Shown: positions 24,100 to 37,800, counted from the stretch's first letter. The stretch is 64,000 bases of DNA from Heterocephalus glaber (GCF_000247695.1 NW_004624743.1:3370156-3434155); one strand, 5' to 3'. Numbers and translations: made by a program. Notes: generated by a model not told the origin, from the letters alone.

Positions 24100-24600
24100 T
24101 GAACTGGACATCGCGCCATGGAAAGCAAGGGTCAAATCTGGAACCCACTGCAACCGTGCTAGGCCCTGCTGAGAGTGGCCTGGAGTTCTATGCACTGCCG
24201 GACAGCGGCCCTGAAGGGTCCCGAGCTCCAGGGGTCCCCTCTCTTGGGGCAGGAGGAGGTGCGAGTTAGAGGTATGGAGCTCCATGCCGAGCACTTCCTA
24301 CAGGGCTTCAGCCGTCTGCGCCCCCAGTGGGACTTTAGGCTACCTGAGACCCATGATGAGGGGCTGAGGAATGCCGACTTCCCGGAGCACTGGGCTCTTG
24401 TGGAGTTCCTGAGTCACTGGAAGGGGATAGGGCTGATTTACCAGCCTGAGGATTAGAAGGAGGAGGCCAAGGAGTCCTCCAGTGTGGCTGTCTTCATTAA
24501 ACAGATGGGAGAAGCCTGTGTCCCCCTGAGAGACAGGTGGGGATCCCAGGACAGAACCTTCAGGTATCTCTCTAAATCCCACAGTTCTGGGATTTTCCTG
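24100..24600 (+). other. GC-rich, possibly retro-derived segment, not identified
   Basis: This block is clearly richer in GC than its surroundings. On the + strand one frame reads without stop over 24175-24456, ending in sequence such as FLQGFSRLRPQWDFRL and LVEFLSHWKGIGLIYQPED, with codon-like composition. The next frame continues open for some 40 codons after the stop. I could not assign it to a family; I see no intron, signal peptide or A tail. It may be a decayed retrocopy of an mRNA, part of an old mobile element, or chance. The minus-strand frames over the same interval look less protein-like. Confidence 0.3.
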
Positions 24601-25325
24601 AGATAAAGGGTCTCAAGAGCCTGAACAGATGGGATTTCACTCTACTTTCTCTGTTTTAAGCAGAAACGATTTAACCGAAAAGAGTGTCATAATTTAAACT
24701 GCATCCAATCTCTCATGGTTTTCATGTTCATGCCGCACCAAAACCATATTGCAATGGTAGATAATGTGTTGCTTTTTAAACTGTCAGGGTCAGACCTTCC
24801 CACTGATCAAGCAGCGAAGTCCGTAGAATCTGCAGGGTCTGGTTCATGAGGTTCGCCATAGCTCTGGTAGCAGCCTATAAGGAGACAGCTAGGCCTGGAC
24901 TCCTTCAGATGCATCCCTTGCAGAAGGAGGAGACTTGATTTCAGCTCCCAGAGTGTCCCTTATGAGACTCAAGTATTTACCAGACAAGACGTCTTTGTCC
25001 AGTGCTGGGATGCCACCACAGAAGCATAGAAGAAAACCCTGTTGAGGGCTTTCTGTCTCTATACTGGGGCCCAGTAACCCCTTATGGAAAGGGGTGTTGG
25101 GTCGCCTGATGGCTCTACCTTGCCTTTCAAAATTCTCATGAGACCATGTGGAGTTCTTCCCCACGTGGACTCCCTTAGCCACTTTGAACCACTTGATGGT
25201 ACTTACACAGGGTGGAGACATTTGAGAGCAACACCTGATAGTAATAACTTTTTACCTAATAGTAAAAACTTTGGTCCTTTGTTTAAGGCGGTGGAGGGAA
25301 ACCCCTTTTTAAGCTAAGAATGAGG

Positions 25326-25367
25326 TTTGTATACCTAAAATGTACCAATAAACAATGAATTAATGAA
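25326..25367 (+). mobile_element. 42-bp L1 3'-end micro-insertion
   Basis: tttgtatacctaaaatgtac then caataaacaatgaattaatgaa matches the extreme 3' end of the L1 at 2678-3201. A perfect 10-bp duplication AAGAATGAGG flanks it (25316-25325 and 25368-25377). Confidence 0.9.
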
Positions 25368-25749
25368 AAGAATGAGGATAGCTCCTACTTTGACTCAGTC
25401 ATTTGACTTAAGCTTTTTCTGGCTGTTCTTTCATGCTGCTCAGACCATCAGACATGTTTCTAAATTACCTCTATTTTGTTAGAAGAAACAAGGAAGGGAT
25501 TCAAAAGAAACGTGGGAGGAAGCCCACATGTTCCCTATAGTTGGAAGCTTAGTGCCTATCCACAAGGATGAGATTTTCTGGTGGCCAAGCTCGATAAATT
25601 CAAGTGTAGCTTCGGGAAGCATCTTTCTGTCTACCTCATTCTGGACTCATTTGACCTTTTCAAGGACAGAAAGAAGGAGGTTTGCTGAAGCATAGAAAGG
25701 TATAGAGAAAGCTAGAGGATGAGATTGGAGAGGGATCTGCTTTTAAGTA

Positions 25750-25973
25750 CAGTGGACCTTTGACTTACAAACTCCATTAGTTCCCGAGGGCTGGTTGTAA
25801 CTCAGGTTGGTTGTAAGTCAATACAGCTGAGATCTGGATATTACCCGGGCACCCATACTATGTATTCATAGTGTATATAGTAAATGTATATCTGTATTAC
25901 CTATCGATAACAAGAGGCAGCTGAGTCTTCCTTCAACCTCATTAACCCAAGTTGTTCGTATGAGGGTCCGCTG
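25750..25973. mobile_element. Tc1/mariner-pogo-like non-autonomous DNA transposon
   Basis: Both ends agree as terminal inverted repeats: CAGTGGACCTTTGACTTAC on the left and, reversed, CAGCGGACCCTCATACGAAC on the right. Each end abuts a TA dinucleotide, the target of this superfamily (25748-25749, 25974-25975). The interior of about 180 bp has no coding capacity. Confidence 0.85.
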
Positions 25974-25984
25974 TATATGTGTGT

Positions 25985-26330
25985 AGTGGTTGGCTTAAGA
26001 GTCTGTTTTTGTTGCCAATGGTGATTAATTTTATGAATCCATTTGGCTGTACCATGCTTCCCACATGTAGTCAAATATTCTTCATGTTTCTGTTTTGGGT
26101 GAGACTGACATTTAAGCCAGTGGACTTAGAGTAAAGCAGATTGTCTCCATAATGTTGGTGGGCATCATCCAATGGTTGAAGGCCTCAAGAGAACAAAAGA
26201 CTGATTTCTTGGGTCTCAATTGCATTAGCCCACCCAGAAGATTATGGACCTGCCACTTTCCAGAATTGGGTGAGAAAATTTCTTTAAATCAATCTGTCCC
26301 TGTCTCTCTCTCTATATCAATAAATATTCT
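25985..26330 (+). mobile_element. Old interspersed repeat, family not settled
   Basis: attaattttatgaatccatttg, gagactgacatttaagccagtggac, agtaaagcagattgtctcc and catcatccaatggttgaaggcctcaag form a sequence I recognise as recurrent in mammalian genomes, ending in ctctctctctatatcaataaa. I cannot name the family with certainty. Confidence 0.55.
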
Positions 26331-26373
26331 CTCTCTATGTATGTATATGAATATAATAAATAGCACTCTTTCT

Positions 26374-26389
26374 CATATATATATATATG
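26374..26389. repeat. (TA)n microsatellite
   Basis: Uninterrupted atatatatatatatat. Confidence 0.85.
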
Positions 26390-27949
26390 ATTTTGTTTCT
26401 CTTATATATGTGTAAGATTTTGTAGGCCACAGTAAGAAGTTCAGAATTTATTTTAGTTATAACAAAAGTCACTGCACACACATGCATGCACATTCACATG
26501 CACAGAATGGGCACAGAACTCGAAGGAATGCACATAGCCTTTATTCTTGTGCAGCTTTTAGCTCAGTACTAAGAAAGACTAGTAAATACTGTCACGTTAG
26601 GGTAGATGCCCTCACCCTCAGGAGACCACCTGTGCATACTGAGAGAGTGCTGAATGCCTCCCAGGAAACCCAGGAAGGAGGTGCATAATTAGTCAGCTCA
26701 CCAGACGGTCTGTTTGGCTTTGAGGTCGATGTAGTGTGTGCTGGTGGCACCGCTTCAAGAAGGAGTTGCATCCATCCGTAATACTGGTGCTGGGGAGAGG
26801 CTCTACCTAGAGAAACAGATAAGCATGTTTTCAGCTTATGTGTAACAGTGGGAATCGCAACTGCCCATTGCCCAGTTACTCTATAGGGGAAAATGAAAGG
26901 TGGGTCAGGGCACGATTCTAGGCGACCTGCTATTGAACGTTTGAGAAGAAGATGGAAGAACATACTGAGAAGATGTGATAGATGAGCATGATGCAGTCTC
27001 CAAGAGTGCCAGGGAATCCAGGGAGAGATTCTCAGTCCTATGTGCTTTGTGAGATAAATTATACCACTTGTCAACTTAGATATGTTACTGCTGTTTTAGG
27101 AGATTTATTTGTAATACTCATTTTTTAAATGTCAAATGAACCTTTCAGAAGGTCAACATGAATCAGAGTTCATGACGCAAAGACCTTAGTACTTATTTGG
27201 TTGAGTCAAAATATTGAATAGTTGCTTATTATATAATTAGACCAAGGAAATACCGTTTGATCACTGTTTTCCATAACTTTTCAGTTTTACATTACTTGAA
27301 TCTTAACGACTATGTGCTATGACTCTATATGTCTACAGTATATAAAATATTCTGTGTTATAAACTATAGTGGGTAGATTTTACTTTTTAAAATGTGTGTA
27401 CACATTTCTAGATACAGGTAAATTTTTCTCTGATACGAGTAAAATTAAAAGCACTTACTGAGAAAATGAAATCCAATCTGACCATTATGTGCCAAGTGCT
27501 AACATCAAGATACCTTTATTCCTCTTTTTCCTTTAATTCACGCCTTGCTCCCCAGGACCATAATGAGAATTTAATTCTGTAAGGTTAGCTAGTCTACTTC
27601 GATAATATTTTGAGAGGGAAATCTTTTAGTGGATGTGTTCTAAACAGGATATCATATCACAGCTTGATAATCCTCCCTTCCTCAGGAACACTTCCCCAGG
27701 AATTGGTGTTAGTCATTCACAATAGATACTTTTGTATTCTTTACAGATAATATGTGTTTCTATGGCCAGTCTGAAGAACCCAGAAACAGAGAGTATTACT
27801 TTATACATTCTCTTATGAAATGTGTTTAATATTTATTGGACCTACATATTACCACAGGAAAGTGCTATTAATCAGTTTTAACTAAGCCCTTTTTGTTTAA
27901 ATTATACTTATCCACAAAGTGCACCTACCATATATCCCTCCCTTCTCCC

Positions 27950-28021
27950 TGTGCTGGGGATCAAATCCAAGCCTTGCCCATGCTAGGCAAGCTCTGTATC
28001 TATGCACTACACTGCCAACCC
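27950..28021 (-). mobile_element. ID-like SINE (older form)
   Basis: gtgctggggatcaaatccaagcc, catgctaggcaagctctg and actacactgccaaccc: reversed ID element of the older rodent-wide form. Confidence 0.75.
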
Positions 28022-28139
28022 TTTGAATCTTTAAATAGCTTATAATGTTTCATAATTCTTATTCACAGAATCACTGCCTAAATTCTTTCCTTTACCAAAC
28101 CCAGTATAGTTATATTCCTTTATTAATGAGGATCATTGC

Positions 28140-28420
28140 ATAGATACATTTTCAAGTCTTTATCAAGCATCTAATAAGTCCAGAGCTGTGCAAAGCACTT
28201 CAGAGGCTGTGGAGGACACACTAGAGATGACGGCTGATGTGAAGAGTTTGAAATCTAAAGGCAAAGACTGCATTTCTGAAATAACCAGAGAAAACACTAC
28301 AAACAGGCAAAACTGATTGATAAGAGGCAGAGCCTGAATGTGGCCTATTCCATAAAGGCTACATCAAAGACAGTTTCATCTGAGCTTTGAGATAGTGAAA
28401 ATAAGATGTGACCTTTAACC
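28140..28420 (-). mobile_element. L2 fragment
   Basis: Reversed L2 3' end: aagcatctaataagtccagagctgtgcaaagcac, then gacagtttcatctgagctttgag. Confidence 0.6.
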
Positions 28421-31029
28421 TTGGGCTGGAAGGATTCGCCAATGGACAGATATCCAGAATAACAAAGCCCTGGCCAAAGAACATGGACTAAGTGTTCTGA
28501 AACTGAGATTTTTAAGGCACATTACATTAAAAATTCTACAGTTCTGTTTTCTTAGCTAGAATGTACCCATTAAAAGTGAATTCATGCGACCCACTATGAT
28601 TATTGTTAACCATTAAAAAGTTAATTGTTTTCAACCTTTTTATAATGAAAAATGAAGACATAGTTTAAAATCTGGGATTATGATCTCAAGGGTGTGGTTA
28701 GCACAGTCTGCTATACTCTGAATTCTTGAAAAGATTGAAGACTGATTGATTGCATAAAGAAACTTATTTTTTGTCCAATGTCTCTAAAGGAAGGGATCTG
28801 CTCTTACAATGTCTTTCATTTGTGGTTTCTGACTCTACTGTACTAGATGAAGTCATGTTTTTATATTATAGACTGTTTTAAATCTGCATAACTAATAAAA
28901 AGAACAGCTGTGCTAATAGCTCTTCCTCTCAAACAAGAATCTAAAGTGAAACATTTGACACAACAATACAATATACCTTTTGTGTAAATTTGTCAGTTTT
29001 AACAACGATATTTAATTTGCCACCCTTTTGCTGTCATTGTTGCCAAGCTGTATGTAGAGTGGGAACAGGGAAATATTCTGTGATTCTCAGTTCAATAGGT
29101 GGGAGGGAGCCCCTTGCTACAGTCAGTTATGTCCAGGTACGTGGTGCCTGGTATCGATCACAGCGTAGATGGCCGAAAAGCAACAAGGAAGGTAGAAGAG
29201 TGCTTCCCACACTGGCTCCAAGCCGTGTGTATATGAGCAGAAGGCTGCAGCGTTGTACCTCTCTCATTCATTTGAGAATTGAAAGAGAAAAAAAGTTAAT
29301 CTTTATAATTATTGTTAGGAAAATATCAATGTTTATGTCTGTTAAAGGACCAGAAAATGGTGACTATAATTAGAAAATTGTTACCAGAAAAAGATTGCCT
29401 ACTCTTAAGAAGAAATGACATTTGAAGTTTATTTTATACTGAAAAGCCAAGAAAAAAGATTTAAAATTTCTCTTTGGAATTTTGAATAAATGCATTTGAC
29501 TGATACTCTGACAGAAGTGGTTATTAATAATTTAGAATTAGTCCCTTCTTTGTTATCTAAGAGTAATGTAGAAGGAAGGACTTGTGTTTATCTTTGCATT
29601 TGTATTTTATAGATGCTTCACTCAAGATCAAAGTGCGGGTAAATTCTTTATCCATGTGGCATTCTGAAACATCCAAGTGATGAAAACTTCTTTTCTAAAA
29701 TTTTCCATCTTTGTGAAAACTGCCTAACAATTTTGATAATAAGAGAATACAAAATAATCGTGGGGTTGTTTTGATGATAATGTAATCTGTTACCTAAAAA
29801 TATAAAAGCTTACTTTTTCTTTTATATGAACTCAAAAAAGTAATTTTCTATGGATGACCTTTGTCTTTAACATTTGTATGTGTTTATATTCATAGAAACT
29901 TCAAAGGTAAATGCTCAAATTTTCTTTCAATTTATTCTTTACACAAATAAAACTTCCTCATTTAAATTTATGCTTATTAAATGGACTCATGTTTCATTCT
30001 TTTGAGAAAACTACAAATGCTTTTGGCCATTTTATTCTAACTTTAAGAGAAATATAAAAATCAGGTGTGACAAATAATGTGAAATGATTTCAACTCAGTA
30101 AGTTTCTTAGAATATTTTCAAGTCTTTTTTTTGTTAAGCATTCCCCAAGTTGCTTAATATAGGAAAAATATCTCAGTCTGAAACAAATGTGTGTTTTCAC
30201 TGAAATAAAGGGAAAAAATGATATGATTCCTCTTCCTTTGCTACATGACAGGAAGAGACGAAATAAATTGAAGGGTTAAACAGACATGATCTGCTTGGGT
30301 ATTATTTTTTTAAATACACATATATAAATATATACATAATTTCTTTGTGGCTTGAACAATAACGTTTAATCCTTTAAAATCCTCTGAAATATGTTTGTAA
30401 TATCATATAAATACCTGTTGTTTTTCTTTACACTTTAAGCAAGTATAAATGTCTGTTAACACTTAGGAGGCATCAGTATCAACCTTTTGGCAAGATTTCT
30501 GTAATGTTAAATAATCTCCTACCCATATTTTCCTATCTGAAGATTGAAAGTAAGTTAGCAAGCATAATTTGGGTAGAAGAGTTTACTTTCTGGAGTTATG
30601 CATCTAAATAATACTAAATTAAAGGAATTACCTGAAGTTATTTGTAAAATTCCACTTAGATTACAAAAGTTGGATTTCTATTTTGGTGACTTGTAGCTTT
30701 ATTTGTAAATTGCATAGTAAAGTTTTCTCTTAGAATTCAATCACTGTTAAGTGTTTCTCAGTCTCTCATGTTTTAAGCAACACTCTTAAAAGTGATGTAT
30801 TTTGGGAATGTCCTCAGTAGATACATGGCATAAGAGAAATTAGTGATCTAGAAGGCAAAATCCAAAACCCCCAAACACAAACAAAAGGCTCTCGGTTTTA
30901 TTCTTGTACTACTTACTTGGTACATTGGAATCTTTTCCAAAATTACAAACTGATTCTGAACCGAATTTTTTCTCTCACTAGTGCCTAGGCAGGCTGCCTT
31001 CTTATGTCAGGAAACGAGGTAGCAGTATG

Positions 31030-31185
31030 GTATGTAGTGTCTTGGCTTCATCCCTTCAATAGGTAGAGCACCTGCTCTGAACTTCAGTTTACTTATCTGT
31101 GTGACAGTGAGGATTTGATGAGGACCAGATGAGTTTGTGCCTGTGCTCGGCTGGCTTACATGATTCCCAAGACGTGATGACTGTA
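31030..31185 (+). mobile_element. MIR fragment
   Basis: ctgaacttcagtttacttatctgtg, then gtgaggatttgatgaggac is the MIR core and right part, + strand. It lies about 740 bp before the first XRCC4 exon. Confidence 0.65.
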
Positions 31186-31886
31186 TAAGTTATTTTCTTA
31201 TTTGTTATAATAATTCTAATTTTAATATTAAGGAAAATTATAATTGTTATTACTAATCATTGCATTTCTTTATCAGCCAAATGAGTAGTGCCTGTATTTC
31301 CCTTCCTACCATGAAAACTGTATTGTACTATTTTATTTAAAAGTAGGGGAATCACCATATTTTTAAGTCTTGCCCTTATGTAAAGGTAGTCAAGCTTGAC
31401 ACTTAATGTTATTATTGCTAATTCATAGTAATAAACTTTAGTCTTTGGGTAAAAGAGTAATTACTGTGTGATGTACACAGGCTTGTCATCTTTCTGTTAA
31501 CTATTACCAGAATTTGATGTTTCTTCAGTAATTCCAATTCACTATTTATATTTACAGAATCTAGAGTTAAAAGTCCTCATATGTAATTCCTTTTCTTATT
31601 CTGAGCAGAGTGACTTAAAATCAGGCTTCAGTGAACAGACAGTGTAGTATGTCTAATGGTATTTATGTTGCTTTCTTTTCTACTAGGGAGAGTAACTTGA
31701 TGTTGTAAAGATTATTTTCAGGTTATTTGTTGATTTTATATAAGAAACTTAAGAAAGTAGGAAATAATCCAGTTTTTTTTTGCCCACAGCATTAATATGT
31801 AGTAAATGCACTGATTTGAATCTTGTACTTTCTTTTCCTCTCAGAAGAAATTGTGCATTTTTTAAAACCAAACTACTCAATCTTGA

Positions 31887-32090
<204 letters not shown>

Positions 32091-34193
32091 TGAGTACCCA
32101 TGTGCTCACATTAGGAGAGCCCCGAGTGCACTTCATATGAGTAGGCCCAAGTGAGCGGTTTCTGCATCTGTGATACGTGTGGACCAGCCTCTATTAAAAT
32201 AAAAGCTATTATTTGTACCTTTCTTGATATTATTAAAAGTTACTAGTGACTATTGCACATGATGAGAGTGTATCAACAATTATGAGTTATTCAGTATTTA
32301 GTAGCAATAACAGACTTAAGAAAAATAAGTAATTGGGCATTAAGTATCTGAACCCCATTATTGTAATATTAATCAAAAATTTAAGTAGTGAGGGTAGGTG
32401 TGTGGGAGATGAGCAGTGTAGGTACTTGACATAAATGATGCCCTGTGAAATATAAGTGGATATAATTGACTTCTAACTTGGAGTCAATGAATGGCAGCTA
32501 CATTAAATGATGTTTGTTTTAGCTTTAACAAGAGACTTATTTCTCCTGATTGATTGTAAATTCATACTACAAGCACTTGTAAAAGATAAAATAATTGTGG
32601 CTACTGGATAAAACTATTTTGCTGACTTTGCCCCTCATTTTTTAAGTGATGAAGAAAAAAGCTACATAGCGTCTCAAAAATGAACTTTCTCAAATAAACC
32701 ATCCTCTAAGCTAGCCTAATGTATAATTTGCACTGTTCTATTATGGAAAAGATGTTTGAAGAAAATAAAATGTATGTTGTGAACTCTTCTATCCCAACCG
32801 AGACTGTGTGATATGCTTACGTTTGTGTGTGTATAGTAACTCTTGCCATAATTATGTGATCTATGTATAATAATGGTAACAAATGATTGCATCCAGTAGA
32901 TTTTTATTCTTTTATGTAAGCTATTTGCTCTCGAGCATAAGAACACATACCTTATTTCGAATCTTTGTATGGCAAGCATTGTGATTGCTCTCTATATAGG
33001 ACATTAATAAAGGAACAGGTGAAGCAAAGCAAAGGGTTTTATAGCAATTCATGTATGTATGCCACAATGAAAGAAAGAAATTATTTTTCTGGACATTCAA
33101 TAGAATTCATTAATTAGTGCAAATCATGTAAAATTCAGTTGCTAATACCTGGTTATATTTAGTTTTCATTTATTTTATGAATGAAGTATTTATCTTGTCT
33201 TTTGCTTTAAATTAATTTTACCTCAAATTTTATGTAATAATACGTAAATAATACAAAAATGAGGCCCCGTCAAAGTTTATATATTATGATGCCATGTAGA
33301 AATTTGATTTTTTCCTTTTGCTTCTGTTTCATATGAATCTGGATCAAATTTACACACTGCAAAGCATTTTTCAGGCTTATTTTTGAGTTTGGGTATATTT
33401 TTCTATTTTATAAATTAAATGCATCAAATTAAAGGAAATGCACTGTGATCGTGATAAGCCATTATATTTTTATATTTAAAACTCAAAATATTCTCCTGAT
33501 GGTAGGACAACTGATCCACACATTGCCCACAGAAACGCAGACTGGGTGCTTGGTACTTGAACAAATTGCTCTAAAATGCCTGCCAGAGGTTGAAAGAGGT
33601 ATTGTCTCATCAGTATTCAGCAGCACTACCCTGGAACTGAAAGCAGCAGGGGAGGAAGACAAAGCAGGGAAACAATCGCACCTTGTGCTGGAAGCAGCAC
33701 CCGAGAGGGATGCATAGATTGTGTGGACCACAGATGTTTGACTTGCTCTTTCTGAACTGCCAGGAAAGGCTTTTGTCTCATTGTGGCTAGAGATTTCCCT
33801 GTGTCCTGTCGCTACCGTGCTGTGCTGCTGCAGCTGTCTCCCTCGGTGGTGGTTTTCCTGCTGACTCGCATGGCATGTGTTCTGCAGGCTCTGACGATGT
33901 GTGACACTGAGGTGATGCTTCCGACAAAGCAGAGAGAGGCTGCTCTGGAGCGTCCAGCCTCTTGTTTGTGCTTGGAGGTTAGATAAGCAGTTTTATGTAT
34001 TTCCCAAATGAGCTTTTCTCTCCTCTGTGAGGAGAAAATGGGCACACTAAGGTGCTATAAATACATCTTGGTCCTGGCCAAGCAGGACTTTCCTCCTGTG
34101 CCCTCCCTCGAGTCTTACTTCCCTGGGAAATAAGCAAAAGAGTAACAGCTCCAGGTTCCATGAGGCAGTAGTATTGACTGATAGTGTTTGGAG

Positions 34194-34365
34194 CAGTGAT
34201 GGCGAACCTTTTAGGGACCGAGTGCCCAAATTACAACCCAACACAAAGTGCCAACACTGCAATTAAACCTGAAGGTCCAGGTGCTGGGGCAACTTGGCTG
34301 GCATGCTGGCAGAGAGGGCTCTGTGTGCCTGCTGCGGCATGCGTGCCATAGGTTCACCACCACTG
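34194..34365. mobile_element. Non-autonomous hAT DNA transposon, 172 bp
   Basis: Terminal inverted repeats: CAGTGATGGCGAACCTTTTA at the left; the right end reversed reads CAGTGGTGGTGAACCTATGG. An 8-bp target duplication, typical of hAT, flanks it: GTTTGGAG (34186-34193) and CTTTAGAG (34366-34373). The interior (gagtgcccaaattacaaccc, agagagggctctgtgtgcctg) matches my memory of hAT families that moved horizontally among tetrapods. No transposase. Confidence 0.87.
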
Positions 34366-35499
34366 CTTTAGAGAGTTCAGAAATCGGACATGTGTGTAGC
34401 AAGTTAGGTAACTGGGGACATAGACTCTTGAGAATGACTAGGTTTGGGGCCATGATGCCAAGCCCAGCCCCAGTTTAGTTTTCAGGGCAGATTGCTCTCT
34501 GTCAGTGTCTACCCATGATCCATCACTTCTTCCCCACAATGTTCCAACTGCACGTGGAGGGCAGGTGACATTACAGAGGGAAGGACACAGAGAGATAGGA
34601 ATTCCCTAGTAGCCAAGGGTCTGGCATATATTTAATGCCAAATAGAATATACTAGTAACAAAATCTATTCATGTAGACACTTGCTGATTAACATGGAAAA
34701 TGTATACAATCCATTAAGGGGAGACATGTGCACTACCAAAAAATATGAATACTAGCCCCTTGTTTGCAAAATGTACTATGCTGTGTGTTTATATGAGAGA
34801 AACTAGAAGGAGGAAATGAAGTGTTAATAATGTACGTAGTGTATTTCTGGAGTTGTGGATACTTTTTCCTTTACTTTTTATGGATCTTTTTTTCATGTAC
34901 TTTGGTATTTGAATATAGGTCACTATTTTGATCAGAGCCAACTAGAAAGATATTTCCATTTGGAATGATAGTGAGGAATAAATAAGGCTTGGATGGGAAT
35001 AAGGAATTCTAGCATTAGTAAATAGTAAGCTTTAATGCATAGACTTTAACAGGTGTATTTGCTATTATTTGTAGTTAGTTACTATGTAGTAATTATGGTT
35101 TTGCTCCGTTTTGAACAAGTGGCATTACTGGATTAATTTTGTGCAATTTATACAAAGTAAGAAACATTAGGGACCTTGTATATGAATAGCCAGGTTATTA
35201 GCTATATTTATGTCACTAGGGTTTCCTACTTAATTTCAAATAACAGCTCTCAAGCTCCATGTTACTGAATAGGTCTTTTGTTTGCTCTCAGACCCCACTT
35301 TAGAAATTCTCTGGCTTTATTCTGAGTTATAGTTATTAAACCCATAATTGGAGGCAGTTTTCAGTGAATTGACACTCAAGGAATCATTAGAAGACCTTGA
35401 AAGCTCTTTCACTTTGTCTTTCTGCCTTTGAGATAGAATCATATTATCGCCAGATGAATTCAGTCCGATTTTTTAAAGAGCTCAAGAGATAGCGTCATG

Positions 35500-35765
35500 C
35501 CTCGTTGTAGCCCTTTAGTGTTCAGGAGCAGTCACAGCCAGAAATCTTCGCTTCCACCTACTGTAATCTGAATCCTTCATGGCATAGTTGAAGGCCATTT
35601 CCTCTTGTTCTGTCATCAGAAAGGATGAGAAACAGCTGTTCACCATCTTCTTCATGGCTCACAGCCTTATTAAATCTTCACCACTGCTTTCTTTGCCAGT
35701 TCTTTTTGGTATTCTTTGGCCTCTCAACTCTGCTAAGATTTTCTTCTGCTATACAACCCTGACCT
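35500..35765 (-). mobile_element. CR1/L3-like ancient LINE fragment
   Basis: cttccacctactgtaatctgaatcc, cctcttgttctgtcatcagaaaggatgag and agctgttcaccatcttcttcatgg follow in order the 3' region of CR1/L3 elements in reverse. Confidence 0.45.
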
Positions 35766-37800
35766 AGATCTGAATTTGGCCAGGCGTGACTATTAATATC
35801 ATGATTACTTCACTGTTTTTGTAACATATGTTCACATTTATGTATCTATTGTTTTGTTTTGGGCTTTCATTTAATGTATCATTTTATTTAGAGTTTTATT
35901 TCTGCATGAGATTGCTTTGTCTCTGCTCTTATTTTTTTGTTACTGTTTTTGATGCTTTTCTTGTTTTGCCACCCCAAAATATTTTATTAATATTCATTAT
36001 TTTCCTTTTCTTAGTTTTTTTATCTCTTTAAAAATTATCGTCTTCTGTCTGAGGCTCTTGGTACCTTGCTGTTAAGGTTACTAATGAAACTGTTGTCATA
36101 GTGACTGATGAAAGGATGAAGTGTCACCAGGCCCTTCCTGTTGTCTGTTATTTATGGCCTCATCCAGTTTGCTGTGGCGGTGATCTTTGGACTAATTGTA
36201 GTCTGCTCTAGGTGCTACTGTTAGTGGTACGAGCTTACTTTAGTGTCACTAGACTTAGCAGTGGATCCTCTGTCTCTCCCCAAATAAATGGTCTCATCTA
36301 ATAATTCCTGCCCAGATCTGGAGGCATAGGTCTTGCAGGAAGGCAAGGTAACAAACATCGTAATGTTCCAGAAGAGGACTGGCATTAGATAAGGTGGGGC
36401 AGATTCTGTGTGTATCCTAGAGACTGGATAGTGAATGAACACATACCATCCTTTAAGTCTGTTAAGACTGTGGTAGGAGTAAACTCGTGCGCTGTCACTG
36501 CTAACTCTCTCTCTCTCTCAGCCAGCCACCGCTCTCAACTCCTCTGAGAAGTGTTGTCCATTCTGGTGCTTAGAAGTTTGATTACAAAAAGATACTAAAG
36601 ACTTGCTAAAACCAAGCGTGCTTAACTCACCTGATATTGCTCTGTTACTTTTTTTTTCCATCACAGAAATTATGGTATCTTCGACAGTGTAGTTTTGATA
36701 CTGGTAATTAGGTTAATATGTTTTAGGCAAATTATATGACATTTTATTTTGATATTTTAAATATTAGTATGCTATAAAATGTTAACTTTAATAAAGCTTT
36801 AAGAATTAACTTGATATGTGATATGTGTGCATAATCTTTCAATCAAGAATTTTTGAAGTGATTTTTATGGAAATTCAATGTGGATTTTAATCATTAATTA
36901 TTAATTGGCTGTCATTTCTAAAAATTTATTTAAGGTGGTATAATATTATACAAGATTCTTATTGTATGTTTTCTGTGCAGTTTTTACTTTGGACATGCTT
37001 GAGTTTTCTAATATATAATGATGTATTTTGGTGTTGTGTATGTGTGTTCTATTCGCACATTTAAACTTTGTATTACAGCCAAGAACGCTGCATGGAGATG
37101 AAAACATGCGTATGTAACACCTTGTATCTGAAACATAAATGCAGGTACATTTCCCTGCTTAAAATAAGCATCGGCATTCGCAGTACCTCTTCCCTCTGGG
37201 GCCTATTTTTTCTAAATTTTTTGAGGTAGTTCTTTTCCAGAGAGCTTTGCTTGATGAAAGAAATGCTGTTATATTGATTTTTTCTAACAAACTTTTAGAA
37301 AAGCCAACGAAGGTGAGAAGCATTGTTGTGAGATGAGTCGTGTCGAGTGAGCGGAGAGTCATCCAGTCCTGGAGGGCACAGCAGCACTGCAGGTGACAGT
37401 GGACACAGAGGCCATGTTAGGGTCACGGGAATAGAGCGGAGCTGGAAAATCACCGTGGCCTAACGATGTGGCTGTCCTAGCATGGCGACGCACTGGATTC
37501 TCCACAGATTTGTGGTGATGCTGCTGTAAACAAACCTGCTGTGAGGCCCGTTGTTCAAAGTGCAGCACAGTCATATAGACCAAGCACACAGTACTAGATG
37601 ATGGTAGTAAACAACTGATTACTCTGTTTGATGCATTACACTTTTTATTACTACTTTAAAGTGTATGTTTTCTGCTCCTAAAACCAAGAAAGGTTCTGTA
37701 AATCTGTATATACTGTGTTACACCAGCAGCATGCTTGTGTGTCTCATATTTAGTATCTCTTGATTGCACGAAGTAGCCATGTCCAGTGATTGACCTATCT

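Noticed and set aside
28990..29373. 127-codon + strand open frame in unique intron DNA
   Set aside because: No family motif, no splice or promoter context, basic low-complexity ending; likely chance.
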